From Phascolomyces articulosus (taxonomy: Eukaryota > Mucoromycota > Mucoromycetes > Mucorales > Lichtheimiaceae), in the NCBI GenBank assembly GCA_025677815.1, contig JAIXMP010000022.1, positions 558,001-622,000 of the forward strand: a stretch of DNA of 64,000 bases, written 5' to 3'. Each line of letters starts with the position of its first letter. The first letter of the stretch is position 1. A model generated the notes under the pieces. It ran no database searches. It was given only the letters and a program-made list of their open reading frames with translations, and was not told the origin of the DNA. The position numbers were made by a program, and so were the translations under genes. This document shows positions 12,034 to 23,882 of this stretch, piece after piece.

Positions 12034-13781
12034 ATGGGAAATTCGAAAAATACAGATCCTTTAGATGATGAAAGATACCAGCTGGATACAGCAATGGAAC
12101 TTTCTAATATAAACAATGAAGAAGAAGATGATGATGATAACGACAATGCGAATACCAATGATAACGACGAAAACCACAAAGAAAAACGCGAAAGGGAGCG
12201 TAAACTGGTTCGAAAAATAACTTGGGCCTTCATACCATGGTTATGCTTGGTTGAGCTTGTACAGGTATTAAATTTTGAATAAAAGCTATAGCAATATCGC
12301 TAATAAACCCTGCCTTTTTTTTAGTTAACCGATAAGCAGATACTCAGTTCGGCAGCTGTGATGGGTATTTATGAAGATACAAAAATTGATCAATGGCAAT
12401 TCAGTATGCTTGGTTCGATATTATATGTTGGAATCTTAGTCTTCCAAGCACCAAATGCTTATCTAATTCAAAAGCTACCAATAGCAAAATACTTTGGTGC
12501 GGCTATCTTTAGTTGGGGTTGTGTTGTAGCCTTCACAGCATTATGTACTGATTTTGGTGGGCTAGCTACGGTTCGATTTTTGCTCGGACTTTTGGAGTCA
12601 ACTGTCTATCCGTAACGTGTTTTCTCTTTCCTTTTAACTTTTAATTAAATATTGAGTAATTCTAAAAAAGACCATCATAGATGTATATTCTTACTTATCA
12701 GCACATTCTATCGAAGATCGGAGCAAGTGATTTGGTATGGGGCTGTCATAATCTCAAGTGAAGTGCTGTCCATTGTCAGTGGTCTTGCTATTTACGCAAT
12801 CGGGCACATGGACAAACTGGGTGGAATCAGTTCTTGGAAATGGGCTCAAATTATTTGGGGTGCAATTACATTATTCGTTGGTGGTGGTGTCTTTTTCTTT
12901 CTACCAGATAAACCAAAGTCGCGTTGGTTTCGGCTTACACCAACAGAAACAGTTATTGTGGATGAGCGCACCAGGGATAATGCTGTTGTTCGAAATAAAC
13001 AATTCAAAGTGGCACATGTTATTGAAGCAGTTAAGGAACCTCGGTTATACTGTTATTGTTTAACGGTCATTATGATATCTATGCAATCTGGAGCAATAGG
13101 ATTGTACGGTGCACTTTTGGTGAAAAATATGGGGTTCACGGTTAGTAATGTGATTGAGTTTATTATTTCAAAATTATTGAAACGTGTGTGAAAAATTGAC
13201 CATATAATTTGTTTCAGAATCTTGATGCACTTGCATTAGGAATACCTCAACGCTTCGTCAGTATTACTCTACTTTGTACAGCGATGTATTTTAGCCACAA
13301 ATTCAAAGAGATCGGATATGTTGGGGCGAGTGCTTTTGTCTTATCTTTCATTGGTGTTTTACTACTTCGTGTTCTTCCAGATGGTGCCATCAAGCTTGTA
13401 GGATATTATTTCTCACCGGTCAATGCAGGATATGTAATGATAGTGACTTCCGCTTCCAACAATGTGGCAGGTTATACAAAAAAGATTTTTTACAATGGAT
13501 GCATTTTGACGGCACTATGTGTTGGAAATATGATTGGACCATTATTGATGACGGAAAGCGATAGTCCGCGATATACTCGAGCATTTTCGATTTATATGGT
13601 TGCAGATTTAATTGCCATTGCCTTGTCTTTGATTTTACGATGTATGCATGTTCGCGACAACCATCAGAAAAAAGAATCATTGGAACAAGGAAAGGTGCAT
13701 ACTCTTGTTGGGGATCGCAACAAATTATTTACGATAGATTTGACCGATATTGAGGATCCTTATTATGTATATAGAATATAG
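12034..13781 (+). CDS. Dal5-like MFS transporter, copy 3 (intron-poor)
   Basis: Exons 12034-12264, 12325-12611, 12681-13140 and 13218-13781 give 513 aa. It has the same fold and motifs as its neighbours: MGIYEDTKIDQWQ, KLPIAKYFG, TVRFLLGLLESTVYPC, RRSEQVIWYGA, DKPKSRWFRLTPTE, VDERTRDNAVV and GYTKKIFYNG. The N-terminus carries a long acidic Asp/Asn run (about residues 28-50), longer than in the other copies. The frame is open upstream of 12034, but an internal Met with a better context and family-like length was preferred. It has lost, or never gained, introns that copies 1, 2, 4 and 5 hold in the N-terminal half. It ends 251 nt before the stop of copy 4, which faces it. Confidence 0.9.
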
Positions 13782-14032
13782 AGCAACTTCATAATTTTCC
13801 CTATGTATATTATCTGTACATAAAATTACATGACAACTAAAGCATCATATTTATTGACATGGTGGAATAGATGATATCCGACTAAAGAGTACAAAAGCGA
13901 ATGATTATTATATAGCATTGCTATGTTTATAGGATAATTGGTGGATTTGACGCTGGCAAAATAATACTAAAAGGTACTCGTTCTTCACATGGTAAAGCAA
14001 AGACTTTTTGGAATGCAGGGTATTGCAAGAAA

Positions 14033-16281
14033 TTAAGGAATGAATTTGAATGAAATATCCTCTTGATCACTCATGTCTTTTTGTACTTGGTTATTTTGTG
14101 GTGGTGTTAGCTTTCCTTGATCTTCAATTGTACTTCGTATATGATTCCGTCGACGATGGATCCAATATACATAGATGAACAACAGAGCTGCAGTAAGATC
14201 GGCGGCCATATATACTGTTAATGCAGTAAGAAATCGTGGTGCTATATATTATTGAAACATATTAAAAAATCAAAGTTAGTATATGTAATCATGGTCATCA
14301 GTTCTTAATATTCGAAAGATAAATAAATTATATTAAAGTTAACCTTCTCTCTCCAACATAATAAGGGGTCCAATAAAATTTCCCAAACATAAAGCGATAA
14401 ATATACAAGCATTATAAAATGCCTTCTTGCTATATCCAGCTACATTACATGCGCATGAAACGAGTACCAAAATATAGGGAGCCATAATGGTGCTAAGATA
14501 TACACCAAGCAAACGAACTGGCCCATGTGGTACAACATATAGAACAAACACCCCTGTGAATGATACTACTGCCATTATTGCGCCTATACGAGCTATGTCA
14601 TGTATGCGATAACTAGTATAGATGGCACCGATCGTAAATAATATTGCAATAATCCCGCGTGGTATGTTTAATAGCACAGCATTTAATTCCTATATTTAAA
14701 GAAAATTTAGGATGCTGATTTCCATCTGATGCAGCAGTCATAATCTTCAACCATTTCTCTTCCCTTTTGAGTTTCTGTGGATTGCAAAGAATATGTTATA
14801 TTAATATACATACAGTGAAACCTGCTTCTTTGATAATTTGAGAGCTATATGTCGCCATACACCCATTTTGTAAGAACAAACAAATGATGATGAAAAAATA
14901 GCAATATAAACGTGGTTCTCCAATGGCTTCGTAAACATGGCGAACTTTAAATGACTTGTCGAGAACCAGCCCACTGTCACGAGTACGCTCTTTTACAAGG
15001 TCTTTTTCATTTGGGCTTAATCGTAACCATTTTGAATCGTTATTATTGGGTAAAAATATAAATACACAGGTTCCTATAATAATTGTAAGCGACCCAAATA
15101 TTATCATATTCCTTATTGATAATACAGGTACATATTGTTACTGTCATGAGTAAGAGCTGACATAAAAAGTTAATAGCGATCACTACTGTTATTATTAGCT
15201 GCTACATACCATTTCCATGAGCGAAGATTTGCTAACCCATCCATTCCATAGCCAATCAGGTATACTATAAGTGTACTTATAACTAAAGCTAGCTCTGATG
15301 CAATTTCAAGCAATGCAATAAGAATAATTTGTTCTTTCCTGCGAAAAAGTAGACCCAGTAGCATTAAGCATACGGGAGATGTTGTCCCTAATTAAAAACG
15401 TCGTTATGCTTTCTTATACTTTAAACTATATAAAATTGTTTGTTCGGTATATTATACGTTTTATTTACCTTCAAAGAAACCCATAAAAAATCTAAGTCCT
15501 GCCAATTGCGAAAAGTTTTGACCAAAAGCTGTACATAAAAGAACAGCACCCCATGCAATGACAATTGAACCGAAATACTTGCTCAGGGGAAATTGTTGTA
15601 TTAAATAAGCATTCGGAATCTGAAGTCGTAGTGAAATGTTAGTCAATAGATCTCGAGGGCATTCCCTGTTTTTTTGACATACCTCACTATTATAAAACGA
15701 ACAAGTAATTAAATGAGTTATCAGGTGTTATTAACAGTGATGGATAATGTAATACTCTTCTTTAAAAACGTACCAGCATAGATAACCAAGATAATACAAT
15801 GAACCTAACCAACTAAATTGCGTCATGCTTAATTGAATATCCTCATATATACCCATAACACCTAAATCGTAATAACCATGGATGTATAAGCAGTCAATAG
15901 CGCAAATAGTACATATTTAAATAAAGCTTACCTGCCAGGTTTAGTGTAAGTTTATCAGTAAGCTAAATGAATCATTGTAAGAGCATTGGCTTTTTTTTAT
16001 TATATGTAAAACCGAGAAAACATAAATACATATTATTTTAGGGTCCAAAATTTATCACATACTTGTACAAGTTCGGTGAGTGCAAGTAAAGGGATAACAG
16101 CTATTACCAATTTTTTCAAAAGCTTGCGTTCTTCTTTTGAGTAAAAAAATTGCTTTTCTTTTATTGTTTGTGGGTTTTCAACATCATCATCACCATCGTC
16201 GTGGCCGTGGACGACCGTGGAAATATGATGTTGTTCTTCGCCCAGCGTCTTTTCTTTATGCTTTTCTTCTATAGTGCTCAT
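14033..16281 (-). CDS. Dal5-like MFS transporter, copy 4 (possible 4-nt microexon)
   Basis: On the minus strand the exons are 16063-16281, 15932-15962, 15774-15861, 15683-15686, 15469-15619, 15210-15387, 14814-15111, 14344-14689 and 14033-14241; 507 aa. Family marks: LTDKLTLNLAG, MGIYEDIQLSMTQFSWLG, LRFFMGFFEG, FRRKEQ, the loop SKWLRLSPNEKDLV, KERTRDSG and GYSKKAFYNA. Exons 3 and 5 do not join in frame directly. A 4-nt exon TGAG, with TAATAG before it and GTATGT after it, restores the frame and adds Cys-Glu where the paralogs have a two-residue segment ending in Gln. The central loop diverges more than in copies 1-3 (NNND for DKPK). The splice details around the microexon are the weakest part of the model. 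Confidence 0.82.
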
Positions 16282-16834
16282 CAAGGAATTTGGTGATACT
16301 TTTTTTTTTTTTACTTTGCTGCAGTTTCTGCTTATTTAAATTATGTACTGGTACGATAAAAGGTAACCATTCTCAAGGAACGTATGTTGAACCTGAAAGT
16401 GATATGGCTTGAAAAAAAGTCACAACGGCGAACACTCTTTAAAAAAGAAAGGTAGCATAATCATCACAAGGGATGGCATTGAGATATATTTTGATGCATG
16501 CATTGGAAGACAAACCTTTTTCACGATTAAATAATATTCAAAGAATTAGCGCATAACAAATATGCAAAAACAATTATAAAATAAATAGGAGGTAGGCATA
16601 TATGTCCACAATTGAGGTTCTCCTTTTTATTTATTTTTGTATAAAATAAAAATGGTAGTGATAAAGTAAACGTGTGATTGAGTACATAATATTTTAAGAA
16701 ATAAGTTGTTACTATTGCTATTATTAATATTGATAGCTTATAATTTTTGTAGATGTATTAAATTCCAGAAACAAAGAAAATCATATACAATGATAACAAA
16801 CGGTAAGTGCATTTTATCATGGTGCTGAAATTCA
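16282..16834. other. Intergenic between copies 4 and 5
   Basis: Holds the upstream region of copy 4 and the downstream region of copy 5 (both minus). It is AT-rich; no clear motif, coding relic or RNA gene was seen. Confidence 0.5.
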
Positions 16835-18789
16835 TTAATATGAGTAAACAAATGTTAAATCCTCTTTATCGGTCAAATCAAGGTGATCTCGTTCACTAGG
16901 TGGAGAAACCGGAATCTTTCCTTCGTTCCTAAGCTGCTGACGGCGTTTATTCTCTTGTTTGTGCCACCAATAAATGTATAAGAAAACCACTGCAGCAATA
17001 AGATCGGCAACCATAAAACCAATCATTCCGGATAAATATCGCGGCGCCTCTTCCTCTCGTAACATGAGAGGACCAATAAAGTTACCAATACAAATGGCCA
17101 CATAAATACATGCATTATAGAATGTCTTTTTGGTATATCCAATAACGTTCTTGGCACATGAAGATTGCATCAAAACATAGGCAGGAAGCATCGTGGACAA
17201 ATAGACACCCAATAGCCGAACGGCGCCATATTGTACTGTAGTTAAAATAAGGGCACCGATGAAGAAAAGAACCGCCATACTTGCACCCACACGACACGTG
17301 TCATTATATCGTTGACTAACATAACCTGCTACAAACATGATTAAAATAGCTGATACTCCTCGAGGAACATTCAATACAACAGAATCAAGTTTCTATTAAA
17401 AAATGATAAGTCAATTGAATGAAATTATAAAATACAACCAAGTTCCTTTCCTGCTCATTCCTCAACAATTGGCAACTATCGTACCGAGAATCCAGAATCT
17501 CTGATTATTTGAGAGCTATACAATGAAACGCATCCATTCTGTAAACATAGCAACACAACGATCAAGCAGTAACAATACAATCGTGTTTCTTTGAGTGCTT
17601 CAGTAACATGTTTTAATTTGAATTGTTTATTTTGTACCATGCCTATGTCACAAATACGCTCCTTGATGATCTCCTTTTCAGTTGGCGTCAATCGAAACCA
17701 TCGGGACTCCTTTTGGTCCGGTAAGAATATAAAAACGCATATACCAATAAAAACAGTAACTACTCCCCATATAATAAAATTCCTATATAATTTCGAGGGT
17801 TAATAATGAGTTTTTTTTTTTTGTAATTCAACTATTTTTTTATGCAACCATTACCATTTCCACGCCCTTATGCCATTATGACCATCTAGATATCCAATTC
17901 CATAAATGATTAGGTGGCTAAATATTACAGCAACTTCGCTAGAAAGTTGCATTGCTGCTATGCATATAGTCTGCTCTCTGCGTCGAAAATACAGGTTGAT
18001 CACCAGTAGGATAGTGGGTGCACTTGTTGCTTCTAACAATCCAAGTAAAAACCGAAGGCCGGCCAGATCGGAAAAGTTTTTACCGAAAGACATACACATG
18101 AGAACAATTCCCCAAAGCCCAACTAAAAAAAACAATCGTTAATAAAATTTGATTAATAGGCTTTGATTTCTTTTTTAAAACCCAAACATACTTATTGTTC
18201 CAAAGTATTTTGAGATGGGTAAACGTTGTAAAAAATAGGCATTGGGAAACTATTATAAAATGATATAAGTATACAGTATTAATTTTGTATTTATTTTAAT
18301 TATTATTAGTGGCTATATAATAGTAATAATACCTGATTTACAAGGAAACCAACAAAAAATATTGAGCCTAATAAACTGTATTGATCGTGGGTAATTCCGG
18401 TATCTTCATAAATGCCCATAACTCCAGCAGAATTAAGCGTAAATTTGTCTGTGATCTGTAAAATAATAAATCTAACGTTTGCTCCTGCTGTTCTTTGTAA
18501 AAAAAAGAAAGTATATTTTTAATAAACTTCATACCTGAACATATTGTACAGTGCAAACGAGTGGCATCACTGCAAAAATAATTTTTTTCAAAAGCTTTCT
18601 TTCTGCCGGAGTGTAAGGTGCTTTGGTATTTGGTTCTTCTACTGGTTCCAATGTTTCCATTTCGAACTGTTTGTAAGGTACCTTTTGTTTTCCATTTTTT
18701 ATTCCACTATGGCTTTCTTCTATAGGTGGTGGTGATTCATCAATTGGTACCTTTGTTGGTGGGGCTTCATCGTATTTGGTATCTATCAT
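16835..18789 (-). CDS. Dal5-like MFS transporter, copy 5
   Basis: Minus-strand exons are 18535-18789, 18333-18455, 18192-18249, 17855-18122, 17485-17782 and 16835-17392; 519 aa. Marks: ITDKFTLNSAG, MGIYEDTGITHDQY, RLPISKYFG, LRFLLGLLEATSAP, FRRREQ, SRWFRLTPTEKEII, KERICDIGMV and GYTKKTFYNA. The last exon, which covers helices 8-12, has no intron, as in copy 3 and unlike copies 1, 2 and 4. The N-terminal tail is Pro/Glu-rich. The ATG at 18789 was chosen because the frame extends only four codons further and starts there without an ATG. The 298-nt central exon has exactly the same length in copies 1, 4 and 5, which supports these splice sites. Confidence 0.9.
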
Positions 18790-19759
18790 AATTATTACCA
18801 CAGGTTATATTGAAGATGACTGTAACCAGATGACGACAAAGCGTGATGATTAGGACAGAAAGAAAGCTGTTTAGGAGGAAGGCAGGAAAAATCCACTAAT
18901 AAAACCGTCGGAGACATCAAGTCATCATGCATAAATTTTAAGTAACGACATCTATTCATCATAATAAGCACCGCTACGTATGTTGTTCCGAAGTATACTT
19001 TTATGCATCGTGCAGCATTGAGATAAATATAATATACATAAGTTGTGCTGATAAATTTACAGGTGGATCAATGACTTTGTAATAAAGGATACGCTAATAT
19101 TAAAACTCTTATTTTAGAAATGGGACCTTTTCTTTTGCAACTTTTCAAGCTTTTATAGATCTTATAAAGAACAAACAATCGGATGCTAATCTGCAGTTTT
19201 ATGCATAAATTGAACATACACCATCATTGAACAAGCCTGAACGAAATCAGTGTATATATTATCCAAGGTAATAATTTTTTTTATATAGATAAAGAATTGA
19301 TCATAATAGACAAACTAGTACAGTGCAACCTACATCTCTTGCGTATTATTCAAGACCAGTGAAGCAACCACATGGGGATGAAGAAGTGTTCCCAATATTT
19401 TGAAATGAATATATGTAAGTAAAATATTTTTAATTTCGTCTCCTACAAATTTGTATCAGGAAATATGTACTTCAAAAACAATAATCAACAACAACACATC
19501 ACAACCTTTAAAATGCAGACTAAATTCAAAATGCTTATAAATCAAAGAAGAAAAAGTTTAGTTTATCCCATTACAAAACAATAAAGAAAAATAAAGGAGT
19601 AAGTCAAAAGTAAATGAAAAGAAAGAGAATTGAATTTAACAAATTGGCCCTTTTAAGGCAAACAAGCCAGTGTATAGTAATAATAGTATAATTTGGAGAG
19701 AAAAAAAAGATGTTTATATTATGAAAGAAAAAGGAAATGTCATGAACTATTTATCTCTT
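18790..19759. other. Intergenic, nothing recognised
   Basis: About 970 nt between transporter copy 5 (upstream side) and the 3' end of the large acidic secreted protein. I see no coding relic, RNA gene or repeat beyond AT-rich tracts. Confidence 0.5.
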
Positions 19760-21754
19760 TTAAATCCAATTGTTTCCTGCGTTGTTTAGACTAAGTCCTG
19801 GTTCTGGCTTTGGTGATGCCTCTGGTTCTGGTTCAGCTTGTGCTTCAGGTTTTTCTTGCTCTTGTTCTGGTTCTGGTTTTGGCTCTGGTTTTGGCTCTGG
19901 TTTTGGTTCGTTCACATTCTTTTGCTTCTTGGCAGGTTCAGTTTCAGACTCGGATTCTTCATCATCTTCATCTTGTTCTTCTTGTTCATTACCATGATCG
20001 TCATCCTCGTCATCATCATCGTCCTCGTCATCCTCATCGTCCTCATCGTCCTCGTCATCTTCGTCATCTTCGTCATCTTCGTCTTCATCCTCTTCCTCCT
20101 CTTCGTCTTCTTCATCTTCATCTTCCTCCTCTTCATCTTCTTCATCTTCTTCATCCTCCTCATCTTCTTCTTCATTCTCCTCATCTTCTTCATCTTCAGC
20201 TTGATCTTCTGTGTCTTCATCTCGATCTTGTTCACTTGTGTCTTCATCTTGATCTTGTTCACTTTTGTCTTCTTCAGATGATGATTTTTCAGCATAAAGT
20301 TCCGTCATTTTTCTACTATGTTCCGCGTGCAAATCAGTCAAATGGGCCTTGTGCTCTCGATCAGAGGAGGGTACCGCATCAGTCACCGAATGCCCGGTTC
20401 CTGAACTGGCATAGCTTCTATCTTGGTTATCAGATAATTCCTTGGGAGTAGTGCTAACATCATTACTACCAGAAGCAGTAGACTTGCTTGTTGTTGTAGT
20501 GGGACTACTGTTGTGATGATACGTGGTTACCTTTTCTTTGGGTTTATTATCAGTAGAATCATGATGAGACATCAATACTTTTTCCTTATGGGCGGGGTTT
20601 TCGGTTTGTTCTTCAGATGGTGATGGTAAAGCAGCTGATTTCTTTTTTTCTTCGGATTGTTGATCATGTTGAGCCATTAATACTTTTGTCTTATGAATAG
20701 GCTGTTCAGTCGGAGTTTCAGGAGCAGCTAACTTATCTTCATCCTTGAAAGCTTCATTTTTATGACCGGCCGACTTTTGTTTAACACTTTTATCTTGATC
20801 TATTTGTTTGGCCAATGTACTGTCAGAATGACTGACTGGTGTTGTATTTTTTCCCTTTGGATCAGTGTACTCATTAGTCTTGCTATTCTGAGGATGTCTT
20901 GATTGTTCTTTATCTTCATGTTTGACAATATTGGCCTTTTTCTTTTCGCTCTCCTCGTGATTGTTGTTATGATGCTTTTGATGCTCTTCTTTTTTTTCTT
21001 CATCTTTTCCTTTGTGACCATGAGATGATGGATTATCTTCTTTTTTGGGCGAGGAATTAACATCTTCGGAGTGACGTTTATGCAAGACTTTTTTAAGAAG
21101 AGAGGGATGCTTTCGTCGGTATTCAGCTGCATCTTCCGCGTCGTCATCTTCCTCATCATCATCATCATCATCATCACCATCTTCTCTATGTGTACGGTAT
21201 CTTATACGAGTTTCCGAGTGCATATCACAAGGGGCTCCATCTGGATTCATTGATTGTTGTGGTGAAGAAACAGCAGCAGCTCTATCGCCATTAACATATT
21301 CTCGCTTAACTAAATCACCAAGACCAATTCTCATTGATTGCTGTTGCTTTTTAGATGGCCCTTCATCATCGTCTTCTTCATCATCGTCGCCATCATCATC
21401 ATCATCGTCGTCGTCATCATCATCATCATCATCATCGTCGTCGTCATCATCATCGTCATCATCGTCATCATCATCATCGTCGTCGTCTTCGTCGTCATCG
21501 TCATCGTCGTCATCGTTTTCCTCCTCCTTAGCACTGTTTTGATTGGCTGTCTGAGGAGCAGGTTGTTGACCATGAACAAGTAGGGCTGAATGTCTTGTAT
21601 TTTGAGCATTTATAGGATCCTGAACAAGAAGGCTGCCAAGGACATTAGTTGCACCTGGATTTTTTGCAGGTGCTGGGTCGAGGGGTAAACTCTTGACTAC
21701 TGTGAGTAGTGCAAAAGCTGCAATAGAAAGTGACAAAAATTTAGGTGGACGCAT
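19760..21754 (-). CDS. Large acidic secreted low-complexity protein
   Basis: Intronless, 664 aa from the ATG at 21754. The frame is open 26 codons further up, but a TATA box at 21820-21828 lies inside that extension, so the downstream ATG with its signal peptide (MRPPKFLSLSIAAFALL, then a likely cut after VKSLP) is preferred. The mature chain is almost entirely low complexity: a long Asp run in the N-terminal part, a Lys/His/Ser/Glu-rich middle with a repeated KVLM-[AS]-x-HD unit, a second Glu/Asp run, then a Lys-Pro-Glu-Pro repeat. Dibasic sites LVKRE and LHKRHSED occur. There is no known domain. By inference it is a cell-wall or extracellular cation-binding polyanion. It is the largest of five acidic secretory genes on this strand. 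Confidence 0.75.
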   Translation of the reverse strand: MRPPKFLSLSIAAFALLTVVKSLPLDPAPAKNPGATNVLGSLLVQDPINAQNTRHSALLVHGQQPAPQTANQNSAKEEENDDDDDDDDEDDDDDDDDDDDDDDDDDDDDDDDDDDDDDDDDGDDDEEDDDEGPSKKQQQSMRIGLGDLVKREYVNGDRAAAVSSPQQSMNPDGAPCDMHSETRIRYRTHREDGDDDDDDDEEDDDAEDAAEYRRKHPSLLKKVLHKRHSEDVNSSPKKEDNPSSHGHKGKDEEKKEEHQKHHNNNHEESEKKKANIVKHEDKEQSRHPQNSKTNEYTDPKGKNTTPVSHSDSTLAKQIDQDKSVKQKSAGHKNEAFKDEDKLAAPETPTEQPIHKTKVLMAQHDQQSEEKKKSAALPSPSEEQTENPAHKEKVLMSHHDSTDNKPKEKVTTYHHNSSPTTTTSKSTASGSNDVSTTPKELSDNQDRSYASSGTGHSVTDAVPSSDREHKAHLTDLHAEHSRKMTELYAEKSSSEEDKSEQDQDEDTSEQDRDEDTEDQAEDEEDEENEEEDEEDEEDEEDEEEEDEDEEDEEEEEDEDEDDEDDEDDEDDEDDEDDEDDDDDEDDDHGNEQEEQDEDDEESESETEPAKKQKNVNEPKPEPKPEPKPEPEQEQEKPEAQAEPEPEASPKPEPGLSLNNAGNNWI

Positions 21755-21819
21755 AGTAAGGGTTACTGGTTTGCTTGATGTATTATAACCAGTATAATTT
21801 GAAAAGGATTGGAGTGGGG

Positions 21820-21828
21820 TTTTATATA
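21820..21828 (-). promoter_or_regulatory. TATA box of the large acidic protein gene
   Basis: TATATAAAA on the minus strand lies about 66-74 nt before the ATG at 21754. The spacing resembles that at the smaller acidic secretory genes and decides between two possible start codons. Confidence 0.6.
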
Positions 21829-23153
21829 ACAAACAAAAAGTTATTTGCTATATCCTAATAACGAATGTAATTGGGGTTTCTTTGTCAAAATAAAATTGAA
21901 AAATAAGATATAAAAATAAAAGGAAAGGAAAAAAAAAAGTAATCTTTTTAAATAAGATACTGCTTTTATATATGAAAGTATCTAATTTTGTACTTAGTTT
22001 TACAAAAAGAACAGGGAGTTGTTGATCCAAACTCCCTAATTTCATTTATTGCGTGCTTTCTTTCTTAAAGAAGGAGTATTTTATATTTTTTTTTATTTTC
22101 ATCTACACTATTTTTCTGTAATCTATTTATTGTATAATATAGTAATTCTAATAATAATGATAATGTTAATAATATAACATTCCCAATCGAAATGTATATC
22201 AAACTTAGAGCTTTCATTACATTTATATTACTATATATTTCACTTAACTCAGATATGATTACATATTTTTTTAAAAAAAATATTGCTTGCTACTGTCACT
22301 TTTTTTGCTCCATTCTCTTCTTTTACTGTCATCGTTGTCTCCGAGGATGTAAAATATAAACGAAAGGGGCTGTCTCGTGCATTTCCAATCTTTTCTTCTT
22401 CTTTTTTCTTCATGTTCTCATTACTTTTTTTTATATTCAGAAATGAATATAAGAAAAAAAAACATCATTGTATGCATACACCTGTTTAGGATGGACTCGT
22501 TGTCATATGTCGTTGATGATCTCCCTAAAATTATAAATGATAGTTACATGATAGGTCAATAATAGTAGTAACGTACAATTCTCCTAGTTAGATTCAAATA
22601 AAATCAAGGGGTTATTTTTTGCGACTGTTGAACGGAGTAGTGTTCTTGATTTCTTACTATTATTATTATCATTATCATGATAATGGTGATGATACCTTAC
22701 TACATATATATTCATCAATAAATTGTATATATCGTTTTCATATTACTATAGTGCTCCATTACACATAATTACTGTTTTAAATGTAAATGTATTACATGCT
22801 TATATAATAACTAATATATTACTATAAACAACCACTGCTGCCAATAATGTCAACTTTTTTCTATATATTTGTTGAGTATGGTAATAGGCAGAAGTTATGC
22901 TAAAATTTATAATAACCCCAAAAAAGAAAGAGTACTAAGCGTATAAAGATATAAAGCTTTTTTTTATTACTGCTAGATTACTACTGCTACTACATCTTCT
23001 AATAGAAGAAGAATAATAAACTATATATATATATATATATATTATACTTGAGCACATTTTTTTTAGATATTTGTGTGTATAAAAAAGAAATAAACATAAC
23101 AAGAAAGGGAGGGATGAAGGGGAGAATATATATATTATGATAATAAAAAGAAA
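21829..23153. other. Intergenic, AT-rich
   Basis: Contains homopolymer and (AT)n tracts, including an (AT) run at about 23022-23042. No gene was recognised; a short open frame starting with ATG at 22491 is not supported by anything else. Confidence 0.45.
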
Positions 23154-23570
23154 CTAGGCCTCATGATGGTATTTAAGGAATTTTCGGATATCCTCGAGAC
23201 ATTCGTCGTGAGGTAATAAAAGACATTCATCCAGATCAAAATCTCCAATATCAGGACAGTCTTCAAGTTCAAAATCTTCTTCCAAACATTCATCCAATAA
23301 CTCATCTGTTATGTCGCCAGTAACGTCTCCCAAGCCGTCATCGGCTAAACCTTCGACGGGTACACCATCATCAGTAACATCTTCAGCAACATCTCCAAGT
23401 TCAATATCACCAAAACCAGCAATCTTGTTCTTAGCAGTTGGAGAATGAGATTCACCTTTGGTAGCAACATGGTTTTCAGTAGCTTGTTCATCTGCAGTAT
23501 TGGCAGGAAGGGCTTGTACTGTTGCAAGAACAGCAAGAGCAGCAAAGATAACTGAAGTAGTAAAACGCAT
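23154..23570 (-). CDS. Small acidic cysteine-containing secreted protein (138 aa)
   Basis: Single exon. The N-terminus MRFTTSVIFAALAVLATVQA is a classic signal peptide with cleavage probably just before LPAN. The mature chain is acidic, with a repeated DV-[AT]-[ED]-D-x-T/L pattern in the middle. The C-terminal third carries five cysteines in the pattern DECLEEDFELEDC, then DECLLLPHDEC. This could be disulphide-bonded or metal-binding. I recognise no family. The short Asp/Glu-Cys units look internally duplicated. A TATA element at 23641-23648 lies about 71 nt upstream. Confidence 0.75.
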   Translation of the reverse strand: MRFTTSVIFAALAVLATVQALPANTADEQATENHVATKGESHSPTAKNKIAGFGDIELGDVAEDVTDDGVPVEGLADDGLGDVTGDITDELLDECLEEDFELEDCPDIGDFDLDECLLLPHDECLEDIRKFLKYHHEA

Positions 23571-23640
23571 GGTATTGATGTTTTTTGTTTTTGTTTTTTG
23601 GAATTAAAGGTTAAAAACGTAAAATTTTGTTTCTTTTTTC

Positions 23641-23648
23641 TTTATATA
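23641..23648 (-). promoter_or_regulatory. TATA box of the 138-aa secreted protein gene
   Basis: TATATAAA on the minus strand, 71-78 nt before the ATG at 23570. Confidence 0.55.
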
Positions 23649-23854
23649 ATCGAAATATTGGCGAGGAACCTGCAGCATTAAGGAGAAGCGGAATATGTTC
23701 AGGACTCTTCTATGCGTTTATTCTTCTCTCCTAAATCATCGTAAAAGCGCGAAAAACAAAGAAAAAAACAGGAGAACTTTGGAGGTTACGTTGTTGGGTT
23801 AGAAGTAGACTTTGCAGGAGGACATGCTCTTTGTGCAAAAATCTATCCAGTTGC

Positions 23855-23882
23855 AAAAAAAAAAAAAAAAAAAAAAAAAAAA
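23855..23882 (+). repeat. Homopolymer A28
   Basis: An uninterrupted run of about 28 A. It may be a nucleosome-excluding tract in the shared upstream region or the tail scar of a retroposed sequence. No adjacent retroposed gene was recognised. Confidence 0.7.

Noticed and set aside
19810..20451. Long plus-strand frames (213, 147 aa) opposite the acidic protein
   Set aside because: They are antisense shadows of Asp/Glu codon runs, giving His/Leu/Pro or Ile/Phe repeats; there is no signal peptide, promoter or sensible composition.
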